Translations under genes and position numbers: made by a program
NCBI RefSeq assembly: GCF_036014215.1
Contig: NZ_CP107921.1
Coordinates: 6,021,501 to 6,085,500 of the forward strand
Direction: 5' to 3'
DNA: 64,000 nucleotides
Source: Streptomyces sp. NBC_00440
GTDB lineage: Bacteria; Actinomycetota; Actinomycetes; Streptomycetales; Streptomycetaceae
The notes under the pieces: generated by a model
The model's input: only the letters and a program-made list of their open reading frames with translations
Told to the model about the DNA's origin: nothing
Database searches by the model: none
Shown here: positions 34,365-43,270 of the stretch, in pieces
Layout: every line of letters starts with the position of its first letter
Numbering within the stretch: the stretch's first letter is position 1

Positions 34365-35152
34365 CGGCGCCACCACTGGTCCTGACCATCGCCGGATCGG
34401 ACTCCGGCGGCGGCGCGGGCATCCAGGCAGACCTGAAGACGATGCTCGCCCTCGGGGTGCACGGCATGAGCGTGCTCACGGCGGTCACCGCCCAGAACTC
34501 CCAGGGCGTGCACGGCGCGTGGGAGCTGCCCGCCGACGCGGTACGCGCCCAGTACCGTGCGGTCGTGGACGACATCGGCGTCGACGCGGTGAAGACCGGG
34601 ATGCTGTCGTCGGCGGAGCTGGTGGAGACGGTGGCCGGGCTGCTTGCCGGGACACGGGCCCCGGTCGTCGTCGACCCGGTGGGGGTCTCCAAGCACGGCG
34701 ACCCGCTGCTCGCGGCATCGGCGCTGGACTCCGTACGGAAGCAGCTGCTGCCGGTGGCCACCGTCGCCACCCCCAACCTGGACGAGGTGGCCCAGCTCAC
34801 CGGCGTACAGGTGGAGGGCGAGGCCGATCTGCCGCGTGCGGCGGCGGCCGTGCTGGCCCACGGGCCGAAGTGGGTGCTGATCAAGGGCGGTCATCTCGCG
34901 GGTGACGCGGTGGACCTGCTCACCGACGGCAGCGAGGAGCACTGGCTGCGGGCGCCCCGGCTCGACAACCGTCATACGCACGGCACCGGATGCACGCTGG
35001 CGTCGGCCGTCGCGGCGCAGCTGGCGCACGGTCTGGCCGTGCCCGACGCGGTGACCGCGGCCAAGGAGTACGTCACGGGCGCGATCGGCGCCGGATTCCC
35101 GCTGGGTTCGGGCATCGGCCCGGTGGACCACGGCTGGCAGTTCCGCCGGTGA
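34361..35152 (+). CDS. thiD: Hydroxymethylpyrimidine/phosphomethylpyrimidine kinase
   Basis: 263 residues from the ATG in the ATGA overlap with thiL. Ribokinase-fold enzyme that makes HMP-pyrophosphate for thiamine synthesis. [16 protein letters not shown] (about 10-25) binds the pyrimidine, and the catalytic [15 protein letters not shown] (about 204-218) holds the GTGC anion hole. An upstream in-frame GTG would overlap thiL by 49 bp and is not needed. With thiL it covers two kinase steps of the thiamine pathway. Confidence 0.95.
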   Translation: MTAPPLVLTIAGSDSGGGAGIQADLKTMLALGVHGMSVLTAVTAQNSQGVHGAWELPADAVRAQYRAVVDDIGVDAVKTGMLSSAELVETVAGLLAGTRAPVVVDPVGVSKHGDPLLAASALDSVRKQLLPVATVATPNLDEVAQLTGVQVEGEADLPRAAAAVLAHGPKWVLIKGGHLAGDAVDLLTDGSEEHWLRAPRLDNRHTHGTGCTLASAVAAQLAHGLAVPDAVTAAKEYVTGAIGAGFPLGSGIGPVDHGWQFRR

Positions 35153-35160
35153 CCGGCTGA

Positions 35161-35230
35161 CCGCACCGATGCCGTCCGGCATCGGTGCGGGAATGCGAAA
35201 AAGCCGGTCCACCGAGGTGGACCGGCTTTT
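35161..35230. terminator. Double hairpin terminator between thiD and rpmB
   Basis: First hairpin 35161-35173/35178-35190 (13 bp, loop GTCC). Second 35199-35213/35216-35230, with an A-run on the left and TTTT on the right, so it can stop transcripts from both sides: thiD (plus) and rpmB (minus). Confidence 0.85.
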
Positions 35231-35308
35231 CAAGGCAACCGCAAGGGGCTGCGCTACGACGAAACGTCGGCGGGGTCAGTCCCCGCACAGGCGGGGAACA
35301 ACCACAGA

Positions 35309-35494
35309 TTAGCGCGAGACCTTGCCGGCCTTGATGCACGAGGTGCAGACGTTGAGCCGCTTCGGCGTCCGACCGACCACTGCACGCACGCGCTGGATGT
35401 TGGGATTCCAGCGACGCGGAGTACGGCGGTGCGAGTGCGAAATGTTGTTGCCGAAGCCCGGCCCCTTGCCGCAGACGTCGCAGTTGGCAGCCAC
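35309..35494 (-). CDS. rpmB: 50S ribosomal protein L28 (cysteine-containing form)
   Basis: 61 residues. L28 of the large subunit. It carries two CxxC pairs (CDVCGKGPG at residues 5-13 and CTSC near 52-55), the zinc-ribbon, so-called C+ paralogue. Streptomyces genomes usually also carry cysteine-free forms under Zur control elsewhere. It is convergent with thiD across the double terminator. Confidence 0.96.
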   Translation of the reverse strand: MAANCDVCGKGPGFGNNISHSHRRTPRRWNPNIQRVRAVVGRTPKRLNVCTSCIKAGKVSR

Positions 35495-35530
35495 GGGTCA
35501 CTCCAAAGACTTCAGGTGCACTTACAGTGA

Positions 35531-35548
35531 ATTCCGGCGCGCCGGAAT
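35531..35548. promoter_or_regulatory. Perfect 18-bp palindrome upstream of rpmB
   Basis: ATTCCGGCG-CGCCGGAAT, a perfect uninterrupted palindrome 37 bp before the rpmB start (minus strand) and about 190 bp before the DAK-like gene (plus). A candidate operator with unknown binding protein; a TTGACT follows at 35551 on the plus strand. Confidence 0.4.
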
Positions 35549-35740
35549 CATTGACTGAAGTGGCGGTACCGGAGGAATGGCCCGATTCTCATCGGGCAAC
35601 CGAAGCAGCATACAACGACTGCGCCGGTGGAACGAAACTACCATGGTTGGCACCGCCCCCTTCCCCGTCCGGGTTCCGCTGCCCGCTTCCCGGCCGAGGG
35701 CTACCCTGCGGTTCAACCCCGCTGCTCAAGGAGGCTCCAG

Positions 35741-37447
35741 GTGCCGCAGCCGCCCGACGATATCGATGCCGTCGTGGTCCGCACCTGGTGCTCACTGGCG
35801 CTGGAGGCACTGGGCAGGGACCGCGAGGAGATCGACGCGATCAACGTCTATCCGGTCGCCGACGGGGATACCGGCACCAACCTCTATCTGACAGTGGAAT
35901 CCGCCGCCCAGGCGGTCGAAGCGGTCTTCGTCGCGCACGGGACGGTGGGAGCCGCCGGACCCGACGCGGGAACCACTGACGGAGCCCCCGGCGGGGAATC
36001 GGCCCCCGCGCTGGCGGACGCGGTACGGGCGATGGCACACGGCGCGCTCATCGGGGCCCGCGGCAACTCGGGCACGATCCTGGCCCAGTTGCTGCGCGGC
36101 ATGGCCGAGGTGCTCGGGGCTCCGGCGGGTGACGATGATCACGCGGAACTGCTGAGCGAGGCGCTTCGCCGGGCGGCGGAATCGGCGTACCAGGCGGTCG
36201 CGCACCCGGTGGAGGGCACTGTTCTGACGGTGGCCACCGCCGCGGCCGAAGCGGCTGCCGCTGCCGCCGCTCGTACCGGCACATCCGCGGCAGCCGGTAC
36301 CGGCGCCGGCTGCACGGCGGTGGCGCGCGCGGCATACAAAGGAGCGTGCGCGGCGCTGGACGCAACCCCCGGACAGCTGGCCGTACTCGGCCGCGCGGGC
36401 GTCGTGGACGCGGGCGGCCGGGGCCTGGTCGACGTGCTCGCCGCGCTGGCCGGGGCGTTCTCCGGTGAGGCTCCGGCCGCCGAGCGGCGGCGGGCTCCCA
36501 CCGTCCTGCCCCCGCACTTCACCGACGACTGCCCGGCCGAAGGCGGCCCGGCCTTCGAGGTGATCTACCTCCTGGAAGCCGACGACGACGCCGTGGCCCG
36601 GCTGCGCGCCCGGCTCGACGGCATCGGCGACTCACTGGTCGTCGTCGGCGGTGACGGCCTGTGGAACGTCCATGTCCATGTGGACGACGCCGGGGCCGCC
36701 GTGGAGGCCGGAGTCGACGCCGGGCGCCCGTACCGGATCCGTATCACCCACTTCGGCGCCACCGGGACCCCGGCGCCCGAGCAGGTCCAGCGCGCGGTGG
36801 TCGCCGTCGTCCCCGGCGAGGGGCTGGCGGCCCTGTGCCGGGAAGCCGGTGCCACCACCGTGCTGGCCCGCCCGGGAGAGCCGCCAGCGAGCGGCGAACT
36901 GGTCGACGCGATCCGGCGCGCGCACGCTCGTGAGGTGGTGCTGCTGCCCAACGACGCCGAACTGCGCCACACGGCAGCTGCGGCGGCCGAACAGGCCAGG
37001 GCGGAGGGCGTACGAGTGGCCCTGGTCCCCACCCGGGCAGCTGTCCAGGGGGTCGCGGCGCTGGCCGTGCACGAGCCCGACCGGCGGTTCGACGAAAACG
37101 TCGTCGCGATGACCGCGGCGGCGGGCGCCACCCGCTACGCCGAACTGGCCGTCGCTGAGCGGCAGTCCTGGACCTCGGCCGGTATCTGTCAGGCCGGCGA
37201 CGTGCTGGGTCTCATCGACGGCGATGTGGCGGTGATCGGGGCGGATCTGGCCACCACGGCGGAGACGGTGCTGCACCGGATGCTCTCCGCGGGCGGCGAA
37301 CTGGTGACGCTGGTCCTGGGCGACGGGGTACCGGTGGCGGTCGCCGACCGGCTCGAAGGGTTCGTACGGGGTGGGCACCTGGCGGTCGACACGGTGGTCT
37401 ACGACGGCGGCCGGCAGCTGGCGCCCCTGCTGATCGGGGTCGAGTGA
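35741..37447 (+). CDS. DAK-domain protein (DhaL/FakA-like, YloV family)
   Basis: 568 residues from a GTG preceded by AAGGAGG. The N-terminal DhaL-type nucleotide-binding domain (about 10-205) contains INVYPVADGDTGTNLYLT (about 37-54), whose Asp residues bind ATP-Mg, and ARGNSGTILAQLLRG (about 106-120). A DAK1-like middle domain and a C-terminal DegV-like region follow. Homologues include the fatty-acid kinase subunit FakA. No FakB (DegV) gene is adjacent. An Ala/Gly-rich insert lies around residues 165-195. It runs with recG, 161 bp downstream. Confidence 0.85.
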   Translation: MPQPPDDIDAVVVRTWCSLALEALGRDREEIDAINVYPVADGDTGTNLYLTVESAAQAVEAVFVAHGTVGAAGPDAGTTDGAPGGESAPALADAVRAMAHGALIGARGNSGTILAQLLRGMAEVLGAPAGDDDHAELLSEALRRAAESAYQAVAHPVEGTVLTVATAAAEAAAAAAARTGTSAAAGTGAGCTAVARAAYKGACAALDATPGQLAVLGRAGVVDAGGRGLVDVLAALAGAFSGEAPAAERRRAPTVLPPHFTDDCPAEGGPAFEVIYLLEADDDAVARLRARLDGIGDSLVVVGGDGLWNVHVHVDDAGAAVEAGVDAGRPYRIRITHFGATGTPAPEQVQRAVVAVVPGEGLAALCREAGATTVLARPGEPPASGELVDAIRRAHAREVVLLPNDAELRHTAAAAAEQARAEGVRVALVPTRAAVQGVAALAVHEPDRRFDENVVAMTAAAGATRYAELAVAERQSWTSAGICQAGDVLGLIDGDVAVIGADLATTAETVLHRMLSAGGELVTLVLGDGVPVAVADRLEGFVRGGHLAVDTVVYDGGRQLAPLLIGVE

Positions 37448-37471
37448 CCGCGGTCGGGTGACCGGGACCGG

Positions 37472-37519
37472 CCGCCGGGCGGGCCGCCGGGCAGGCCACC
37501 GGGCAGGCCACCGGGCGGG
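37472..37519. repeat. 12-bp tandem repeat upstream of recG
   Basis: Four units, CCGCCGGGCGGG, CCGCCGGGCAGG, CCACCGGGCAGG and CCACCGGGCGGG, in direct succession in the gap between the DAK-like gene and recG. Non-coding; likely variable between strains. Confidence 0.85.
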
Positions 37520-37608
37520 CCGGATCCGCCCCGCCCGGGACGGGGCGAGGGCGTGGCCGGGGGCGGCGGGGAGGGGAAATACCCCCGCTGTCGGACCCAT
37601 GGTGTGCA

Positions 37609-39822
37609 ATGGACCGCGTGCCCGCGCTCGATGAACCCCTCAAGAACACGCTCGGCGCCCCCACCGCCAAGGTGATGGCCGAGCACCTCGACCTGCACAC
37701 GGTCGGTGACCTGCTGCACCACTACCCGCGCAGATACGCCGAGCGCGGTGAACTCACCCAGCTCGCCGAGCTGCCCCTGGACGAGCACGTCACCGTCTTC
37801 GCCCAGGTCGCCGACGCCCGGGTGCTCACCTTCAACCAGGGCAGGGGCAGGCGCCTGGAGGTGAACATCACCGACGGCAGCGGCCGACTGCAGCTCGTCT
37901 TCTTCGGCAAGGGCATCCACAAGCCCCACAAGGAGCTGCTCCCCGGCCGCCGTGCGATGTTCGCGGGCAAGGTCTCCAAGTTCAACCAGAAGTTCCAGCT
38001 CGCCCACCCCACGTACGAACTGCTGGACGCCGACACCGACGCGGGCACCGTCGAGGCCTGGGCGAACCAGCTGATCCCCATCTATCCGGCCTGCAAGGGG
38101 CTGGAGTCCTGGAAGATCGCCAAGGCGGTCGACGCCGTACTGCCCGCCGCCCAGGAGGCCGCCGACCCGCTGCCGCCCGCGCTGCGGGACGGACGCGGCC
38201 TCACCACGCTGCCCGACGCACTGCTGAAGGTGCACCGGCCGCAGACGAAGGCCGATGTCGCGGTTGCGCGGGACCGGCTGAAGTGGGACGAGGCCTTCGT
38301 CCTCCAGGTCGCGCTGGCCCGCCGGCGGTACGCCGAGACCCAACTGCCCGCGGTGGCACGGAAACCCGTACCGGGCGGGCTGCTCGACGCCTTCGACGCC
38401 AAGCTGCCGTTCACCCTCACCGAGGGCCAGCAGAAGGTCACCGGGGAGATCTTCGAGGGTCTCGCGACCGAGCACCCGATGCACCGGCTGCTCCAGGGAG
38501 AGGTCGGCTCGGGCAAGACCATGGTCGCGCTGCGCGCGATGCTCACGGTCGTCGACGCGGGCGGCCAGGCCGCGATGCTCGCGCCCACCGAAGTGCTCGC
38601 TCAGCAGCACCACCGCTCCATCACGGAGATGATGGGCGAGCTGGCCGAGGGCGGGATGCTCGGCGGCAGCGAGCAGTCCACGAAGGTCGTGCTGCTGACC
38701 GGCTCCATGGGCGCGGCCGCCCGTCGCAAGGCGCTGCTCGACCTGGTCACCGGTGAGGCCGGGCTCGTCATCGGCACGCACGCGCTGATCGAGGACAAGG
38801 TCCAGTTCCACGACCTCGGCCTGGTCGTGGTCGACGAGCAGCACCGTTTCGGTGTCGAGCAGCGGGACGCGCTGCGGGGCAAGGGGAAGCAGCCGCCCCA
38901 TCTGCTGGTCATGACGGCCACGCCCATTCCCCGTACGGTCGCCATGACCGTCTTCGGGGACCTGGAGACCTCCGTTCTCGACCAGCTCCCCGCGGGCCGT
39001 TCCCCGATCGCCACCCATGTCGTACCGGCCAAGGACAAGCCGCACTTCCTGGCCCGGGCCTGGGAGCGGGTGCGTGAGGAGACGGAGAACGGCCACCAGG
39101 CGTACGTGGTGTGCCCGCGCATCGGGGACGGCGAGGACGAGCCGAAGAAGCGGAAGCCCGGATCCGATGACGCGGCAGCGGCGGAGGCCGGGGCCGACGC
39201 GGACAAGCGGCCCCCGCTCGCCGTGGTCGAGACCGCAGAACAGCTCAGGAACGGCCCGCTCAAGGGGCTGCGCATCGAGCTGCTGCATGGGCGGATGGCA
39301 CCGGACGACAAGGACGACGTCATGCGTCGCTTCGCGGCGGGCGAGGTGGATGTCCTGGTCGCGACGACGGTCATCGAGGTCGGGGTCAACGTGCCCAATG
39401 CCACCGTCATGGTGATCATGGATGCCGACCGGTTCGGCGTATCGCAACTGCACCAGCTGCGCGGACGGGTGGGCCGCGGTTCGGCGCCCGGTCTCTGCCT
39501 CCTGGTGAGCGAGGCGCATGAAGCGGGTCCCGCGCGCGCCAGGCTCGGCGCGGTGGCCGCCACCCTCGACGGCTTCGAGCTGTCCCGTATCGACCTCGAA
39601 CAGCGCCGCGAGGGCGACGTCCTGGGCCAGGCCCAGTCCGGCGTGCGGTCCTCGCTGCGGATGCTCGCCGTCATCGACGACGAGGAGGTCATCGCGGCGG
39701 CCCGCGAGGAGGCCGCCCAAGTCGTCGCGGCGGACCCGGAGCTCACCCGGCTGCCCGCACTGCGCACCGCCCTGGACGCCCTCCTCGACCAGGAGCGCGA
39801 GCGGTACCTCGACAAGGGCTGA
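37609..39822 (+). CDS. recG: ATP-dependent DNA helicase RecG
   Basis: 737 residues. It reverses stalled replication forks and migrates Holliday junctions. The wedge OB-fold domain is at about 60-160 (GRRLEVNITDGSGRLQLVFFG). Walker A is QGEVGSGKTMVALRA (about 298-312), Walker B is VVVDEQHRFGVEQ (about 406-418), and motif III is TATPIPRT. Helicase C domain motifs include ELLHGRMAP and QLHQLRGRVGRG. A Lys/Asp-rich linker (DGEDEPKKRKPGSDD, about 507-521) interrupts the C-terminal helicase lobe, as is common in Streptomyces RecG. Confidence 0.96.
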   Translation: MDRVPALDEPLKNTLGAPTAKVMAEHLDLHTVGDLLHHYPRRYAERGELTQLAELPLDEHVTVFAQVADARVLTFNQGRGRRLEVNITDGSGRLQLVFFGKGIHKPHKELLPGRRAMFAGKVSKFNQKFQLAHPTYELLDADTDAGTVEAWANQLIPIYPACKGLESWKIAKAVDAVLPAAQEAADPLPPALRDGRGLTTLPDALLKVHRPQTKADVAVARDRLKWDEAFVLQVALARRRYAETQLPAVARKPVPGGLLDAFDAKLPFTLTEGQQKVTGEIFEGLATEHPMHRLLQGEVGSGKTMVALRAMLTVVDAGGQAAMLAPTEVLAQQHHRSITEMMGELAEGGMLGGSEQSTKVVLLTGSMGAAARRKALLDLVTGEAGLVIGTHALIEDKVQFHDLGLVVVDEQHRFGVEQRDALRGKGKQPPHLLVMTATPIPRTVAMTVFGDLETSVLDQLPAGRSPIATHVVPAKDKPHFLARAWERVREETENGHQAYVVCPRIGDGEDEPKKRKPGSDDAAAAEAGADADKRPPLAVVETAEQLRNGPLKGLRIELLHGRMAPDDKDDVMRRFAAGEVDVLVATTVIEVGVNVPNATVMVIMDADRFGVSQLHQLRGRVGRGSAPGLCLLVSEAHEAGPARARLGAVAATLDGFELSRIDLEQRREGDVLGQAQSGVRSSLRMLAVIDDEEVIAAAREEAAQVVAADPELTRLPALRTALDALLDQERERYLDKG

Positions 39823-39826
39823 GAGA

Positions 39827-39851
39827 CTGGCCGGGACAGGAGCCCGGCCAG
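39827..39851 (+). terminator. Hairpin after recG
   Basis: Perfect 9-bp stem CTGGCCGGG/CCCGGCCAG with a 7-nt loop, five bases after the recG stop. No T-run follows, so termination is uncertain. A 12-bp direct repeat CCGCCCACCGAG (39860 and 39888) lies between it and rsmD. Confidence 0.4.
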
Positions 39852-39915
39852 GACCGGCTCCGCCCACCGAGTTCCACCTGCTGAGTTCCGCCCACCGAGA
39901 AGGACAAGGACCGAG

Positions 39916-40500
39916 ATGACCCGCGTGATCGCCGGTACGGCCGGCGGGCGCCGCCTCGCCGTACCGCCGGGCAACGGCACCCGCCCCACATCCGACCGTG
40001 CGCGCGAAGGGCTCTTCTCCACCTGGGAAGCGCTGCTCGGCACCCTGGACGGAACCCGGATCGCCGATCTGTACGCAGGGTCGGGCGCCGTCGGCCTGGA
40101 GGCGCTCTCCCGTGGCGCTGCGCATGCGCTGCTCGTCGAGGCGGACGCACGGGCGGTGGCCACGGTCCGCGACAACGTCCGTACGCTCGGTCTCCCCGGT
40201 GCGGAAGTGCGGACCGGCAAAGCCGAGCAGATCGTGACAGGACCGGCGCCGGGCTCCCCGTACGACGTGGTTTTCCTCGATCCGCCGTACGCCGTCACCG
40301 ATGACGATCTTCGCGAGATCCTGCTCACAATCGGTGCTCAGGGCTGGCTCACCGGCGACGCGCTCGTCACGGTGGAACGGAGCACAAGAGGCGGAGAGTT
40401 CAAGTGGCCCAAGGGATTTGAGCCGCTGCGGGCCCGCCGGTACGGCGAGGCCACGCTTTGGTACGGTCGCGCCGCCTCTACGTGCGAAGACGCACGATGA
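39916..40500 (+). CDS. rsmD: 16S rRNA (guanine-N2)-methyltransferase RsmD
   Basis: 194 residues. It methylates G966 of 16S rRNA. N-terminal RVIAGTAGGRRLAVPPG (about 3-19) and RPTSDRAREGLFS; SAM-binding IADLYAGSGAVGLEALSRGA (about 49-68); catalytic DPPY motif in VVFLDPPYA (about 118-126). ATG with AGGACAAGGA upstream. The stop overlaps a possible coaD start, and the rsmD-coaD pairing is widespread in bacteria. Confidence 0.95.
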   Translation: MTRVIAGTAGGRRLAVPPGNGTRPTSDRAREGLFSTWEALLGTLDGTRIADLYAGSGAVGLEALSRGAAHALLVEADARAVATVRDNVRTLGLPGAEVRTGKAEQIVTGPAPGSPYDVVFLDPPYAVTDDDLREILLTIGAQGWLTGDALVTVERSTRGGEFKWPKGFEPLRARRYGEATLWYGRAASTCEDAR

Positions 40501-40526
40501 CCGGACCCGGGAGCGAGGGACTTCAG

Positions 40527-41018
40527 TTGCGCCGCGCCGTCTGTCCGGGGTCATTCGACCCCATCACCAATGGACACCTCGACATCATTGGCCGTGCCTC
40601 CAAGCTGTACGACGTCGTGCATGTGGCTGTGATGATCAACCAGTCGAAGCACGGCCTGTTCTCCGTCGAAGAGCGGATGGACCTGATCCGCCAGGTCACG
40701 GCCGATTTCGGGAACGTCGAGGTCGAGTCGTTCCACGGTCTTCTCGTCGACTTCTGCAAACAGCGCGACATCCCGGCCATCGTGAAGGGCCTCCGCGCGG
40801 TCAGCGACTTCGACTACGAGCTGCAGATGGCCCAGATGAACAACGGTCTCTCGGGGGTCGAGACGCTGTTCGTCCCCACCAACCCGACCTACAGCTTCCT
40901 CTCCTCCAGCCTGGTCAAGGAGGTCGCGACCTGGGGCGGGGACGTCTCGCACCTGCTGCCTCCGCTGGTCTCCGAGGCCCTGACGCAGCGCCTCCGCGAG
41001 AAGCGGGAAGCCGGATAA
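40527..41018 (+). CDS. coaD: Phosphopantetheine adenylyltransferase
   Basis: 163 residues from a TTG whose Shine-Dalgarno is GAGGGA six bases upstream, giving the conserved N-terminus (M)RRAVCPGSFDPITNGH. An in-frame ATG at 40497, overlapping the rsmD stop as ATGA, would add ten residues (MTGPGSEGLQ) and remains possible. Penultimate step of coenzyme A synthesis, a hexameric nucleotidyltransferase. Motifs: GSFDPITNGHLDII (about 8-21) with the TxGH-type site, KGLRAVSDFDYELQM (about 88-102) and TYSFLSSSLVKE (about 119-130). Confidence 0.94.
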   Translation: MRRAVCPGSFDPITNGHLDIIGRASKLYDVVHVAVMINQSKHGLFSVEERMDLIRQVTADFGNVEVESFHGLLVDFCKQRDIPAIVKGLRAVSDFDYELQMAQMNNGLSGVETLFVPTNPTYSFLSSSLVKEVATWGGDVSHLLPPLVSEALTQRLREKREAG

Positions 41019-41137
41019 GGGCCGCATGACGGCGCCGGGTTGAACTGACGGACCGTCACCAGGTGTCGGGCGGGCGCCGACTGGCCGTACAGTCGTCCCC
41101 GTCCGTCTCCAGGCCGGAAGAACAGGTGGCGCCCACG

Positions 41138-42247
41138 GTGGACGTGCAGAAGAAGCTGGACGAGATCGTCGACACGGTCGGCAGTGCCAGGTCCATGCCC
41201 ATGTCGGCCTCCTGCGTGGTCAACCGCGCCGAGCTGCTGGCGATGCTCCAGGAGGTGCGCGAGGCCCTGCCGGGCTCTCTCGCGCAGGCCGAGGAGTTGA
41301 TCGGCGGCCGTGAGCAGCTGGTCGAGCAGGCCCGTGACGAGGCCGAGCGGATCATCGAGGCGGCGCACGCCCAGCGCGGCTCCCTCATCTCCGACACCGA
41401 GGTCGCCCGGCAGTCCCAGGACGAGGCCGACCGGGTGCTCGCCGAGGCCCGGCGGGAGGCCGAGGAGATCCGCGCCGAGGCCGACGACTACGTCGACTCC
41501 AAGCTGGCGAACTTCGAAGTCGTCCTCACCAAGACCATCGGCTCCGTCGACCGGGGCCGCGAGAAGCTGCTCGGCCGCGGTCCTGGCCTGGACGACGAGG
41601 GTTACGAGGACCCGGAGGCGCCGGAGCGCAGCCAGGACCCCGAGACGCTCCGGATGCGCGCCGACGAGTACGTCGACACCAAGCTCGGAGCCTTCGAGGC
41701 CGTGATGGCCAAGACCCTCGAAGCGGTGGGGCGCGGCCGGCAGAAACTGCACGGCCGGGTCGCGTCGGACGAGCTGGGCGTGCACATGGCCGAGCAGGAC
41801 GAGATGGGCCGCAGGCACAGCAGTGACGCCGACTTCCTCTCGGACCTGGCGGAGCCGCAGGCCCCGGCGGCCGTCCAGGTGCCCGTCCAGGCGTCACCTG
41901 CCCCGATGGCCGCCCAGCTGTCGCCGGACGAGCCGCCGCAGCACCTCGCCGACATGCCGGTCCAGGAGCCGGTCCAGCAGATGTACGACCCGTACGGCTA
42001 CCAGCAGCAGCCCCAGGACCCGTACGCGTACCAGCAGCAGCAGTACGCGTACCAGCAGGACCCGTACGCGTACCAGCAGCAGCCCCAGCAGGACGGGTAC
42101 GGCTACCCGGGGCCCGACCAGATGCAGCCGCCCCATCCCCAGCAGCCGCCCCACCCCCAGCAGCAGGGTGCTCTCGACGAGACCAGTCTCTTCGACACCA
42201 GCATGATCAACCTGGATCAGCTGCGCGAGTACGAACAGGGGCGCTGA
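41138..42247 (+). CDS. Coiled-coil cell-division-type protein with Tyr/Gln-rich tail
   Basis: 369 residues from a GTG (VDVQKKLDEIV), chosen by homology; a GTG four codons upstream has a better spaced GGAAG. The N-terminal 175 residues are a long coiled coil with DEAERIIEAAHAQRG and DEADRVLAEARREAEEI repeats, like actinobacterial DivIVA/SepIVA-type and F0-b-like proteins. ADEYVDTKLGAFEAVMAKTLEAV repeats ADDYVDSKLANFEVVLTKTIGSV, an internal duplication. The C-terminal third is low-complexity: PYAYQQQ-type repeats rich in Tyr, Gln and Pro, then a conserved acidic end (SLFDTSMINLDQLREYEQ). Probable role in polar growth or cell envelope; not proven. Confidence 0.82.
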   Translation: MDVQKKLDEIVDTVGSARSMPMSASCVVNRAELLAMLQEVREALPGSLAQAEELIGGREQLVEQARDEAERIIEAAHAQRGSLISDTEVARQSQDEADRVLAEARREAEEIRAEADDYVDSKLANFEVVLTKTIGSVDRGREKLLGRGPGLDDEGYEDPEAPERSQDPETLRMRADEYVDTKLGAFEAVMAKTLEAVGRGRQKLHGRVASDELGVHMAEQDEMGRRHSSDADFLSDLAEPQAPAAVQVPVQASPAPMAAQLSPDEPPQHLADMPVQEPVQQMYDPYGYQQQPQDPYAYQQQQYAYQQDPYAYQQQPQQDGYGYPGPDQMQPPHPQQPPHPQQQGALDETSLFDTSMINLDQLREYEQGR

Positions 42248-42280
42248 GGGCCGGGGGACCCGGAGGCCCGAAGGGGCCGA

Positions 42281-42310
42281 TTGGGTCTACGGCGGCCGGT
42301 CCAGTATCCT
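42281..42310 (+). promoter_or_regulatory. Possible promoter of the DUF177-rpmF-rnc-mutM genes
   Basis: TTGGGT (42281-42286), 18-bp spacer, TATCCT (42305-42310), about 120 bp before the DUF177 start. It lies in the only sizeable gap upstream of this gene run. Confidence 0.4.
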
Positions 42311-42430
42311 GGCTCTTCGGTCGCCCGTACCTCCGCGATCTGCGCTGCCCGTTCCGATGGTCTCCGGACGGTTCCCGACGAGGCGGCGCCTCATTCCCCA
42401 GTCTTCAGCGATCCGAAAGCAGGAAGAGCC

Positions 42431-43075
42431 CTGAACGCCCGCCTCGACCACCGCAACCCCCTCGTGTTCGACACACACGAGCTGGGCCGGCGTCCCGGTG
42501 CGCTCCAGCGGCTTACCCGCTCGGTCGCAGCTCCCAAGGACCTCGGCATCGACGGGGTCATCGGAGTGCCGGAAGGCACTCCCGTAGAACTGCAGCTCCG
42601 CCTTGAGTCGGTCATGGACGGGGTGCTTGTCACAGGCACCGCCCGTTCAGCCGCCAAGGGGGAGTGCGTAAGGTGTCTGGAGCCGCTGGAGCGAGAGCTC
42701 GAAGCGGATTTCCAGGAGATGTTCTCGTACCCCGAAGCCGACGACCGGGGCCGCAGCAAGAAGGCGGACCCGGCTGACAGTGCCGACGACGAGGACGAGG
42801 AAATCACCCCCCTTGAGGACGGCTTGTTCGACCTCGAACCAGTGCTGCGTGATGCGGTGGTGCTCGCACTGCCGATGCAGCCGGTGTGCCGGGAGGATTG
42901 CGCCGGCCTGTGTTCCGAATGCGGAATCAGGCTGGACGACGAACCCGGTCACCACCATGACGCCGTCGACGCACGTTGGGCGGCGCTGCAGGGACTCGTC
43001 GGGACCGGCCAGGTCGGCGAGAAGGACAACGTTGACGGCGCCGAACCTGGCGTCGACGAGAAGCAGGAGAAGTAG
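42431..43075 (+). CDS. DUF177 (YceD-like) protein
   Basis: 214 residues if translation starts at the CTG at 42431 ([23 protein letters not shown]), which follows AGGAAGAG and opens the conserved sequence; GTG at 42464 is the nearest standard alternative. DUF177 proteins sit upstream of rpmF in most bacteria and in plants affect 23S rRNA accumulation. The domain has four Cys in zinc-site arrangement: ECVRCLEP (about 77-84) and [13 protein letters not shown] (about 154-166). The C-terminal tail is acidic. It should be cotranscribed with rpmF, which starts after 2 bp. Confidence 0.85.
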   Translation: MNARLDHRNPLVFDTHELGRRPGALQRLTRSVAAPKDLGIDGVIGVPEGTPVELQLRLESVMDGVLVTGTARSAAKGECVRCLEPLERELEADFQEMFSYPEADDRGRSKKADPADSADDEDEEITPLEDGLFDLEPVLRDAVVLALPMQPVCREDCAGLCSECGIRLDDEPGHHHDAVDARWAALQGLVGTGQVGEKDNVDGAEPGVDEKQEK

Positions 43076-43077
43076 CC

Positions 43078-43251
43078 GTGGCTGTTCCGAAGCGGAAGAT
43101 GTCGCGCAGCAACACGCGCCACCGCCGGTCGCAGTGGAAGGCTGCGGTCCCCACCCTGGTTGCGTGCGAGCGCTGCCAGGAGCCGAAGCTCCAGCACATC
43201 GCGTGCCCGAGCTGCGGCACCTACAACAAGCGCCAGGTCCTCGAGGTCTGA
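43078..43251 (+). CDS. rpmF: 50S ribosomal protein L32
   Basis: 57 residues, GTG start, [20 protein letters not shown] at the N-terminus. Zinc-binding form with CERCQ and CPSCG pairs (about residues 30-34 and 43-47). It lies between the DUF177 gene (2-bp gap) and rnc (19-bp gap), the classical bacterial arrangement. Confidence 0.97.
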   Translation: MAVPKRKMSRSNTRHRRSQWKAAVPTLVACERCQEPKLQHIACPSCGTYNKRQVLEV

Positions 43252-43270
43252 GCGGCTGGTGAGAGGCGCA

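Noticed and set aside
37399..40554. A 1051-codon open frame on the minus strand opposite recG and rsmD
   Set aside because: Shadow of recG and rsmD, which have full catalytic motifs on the plus strand.
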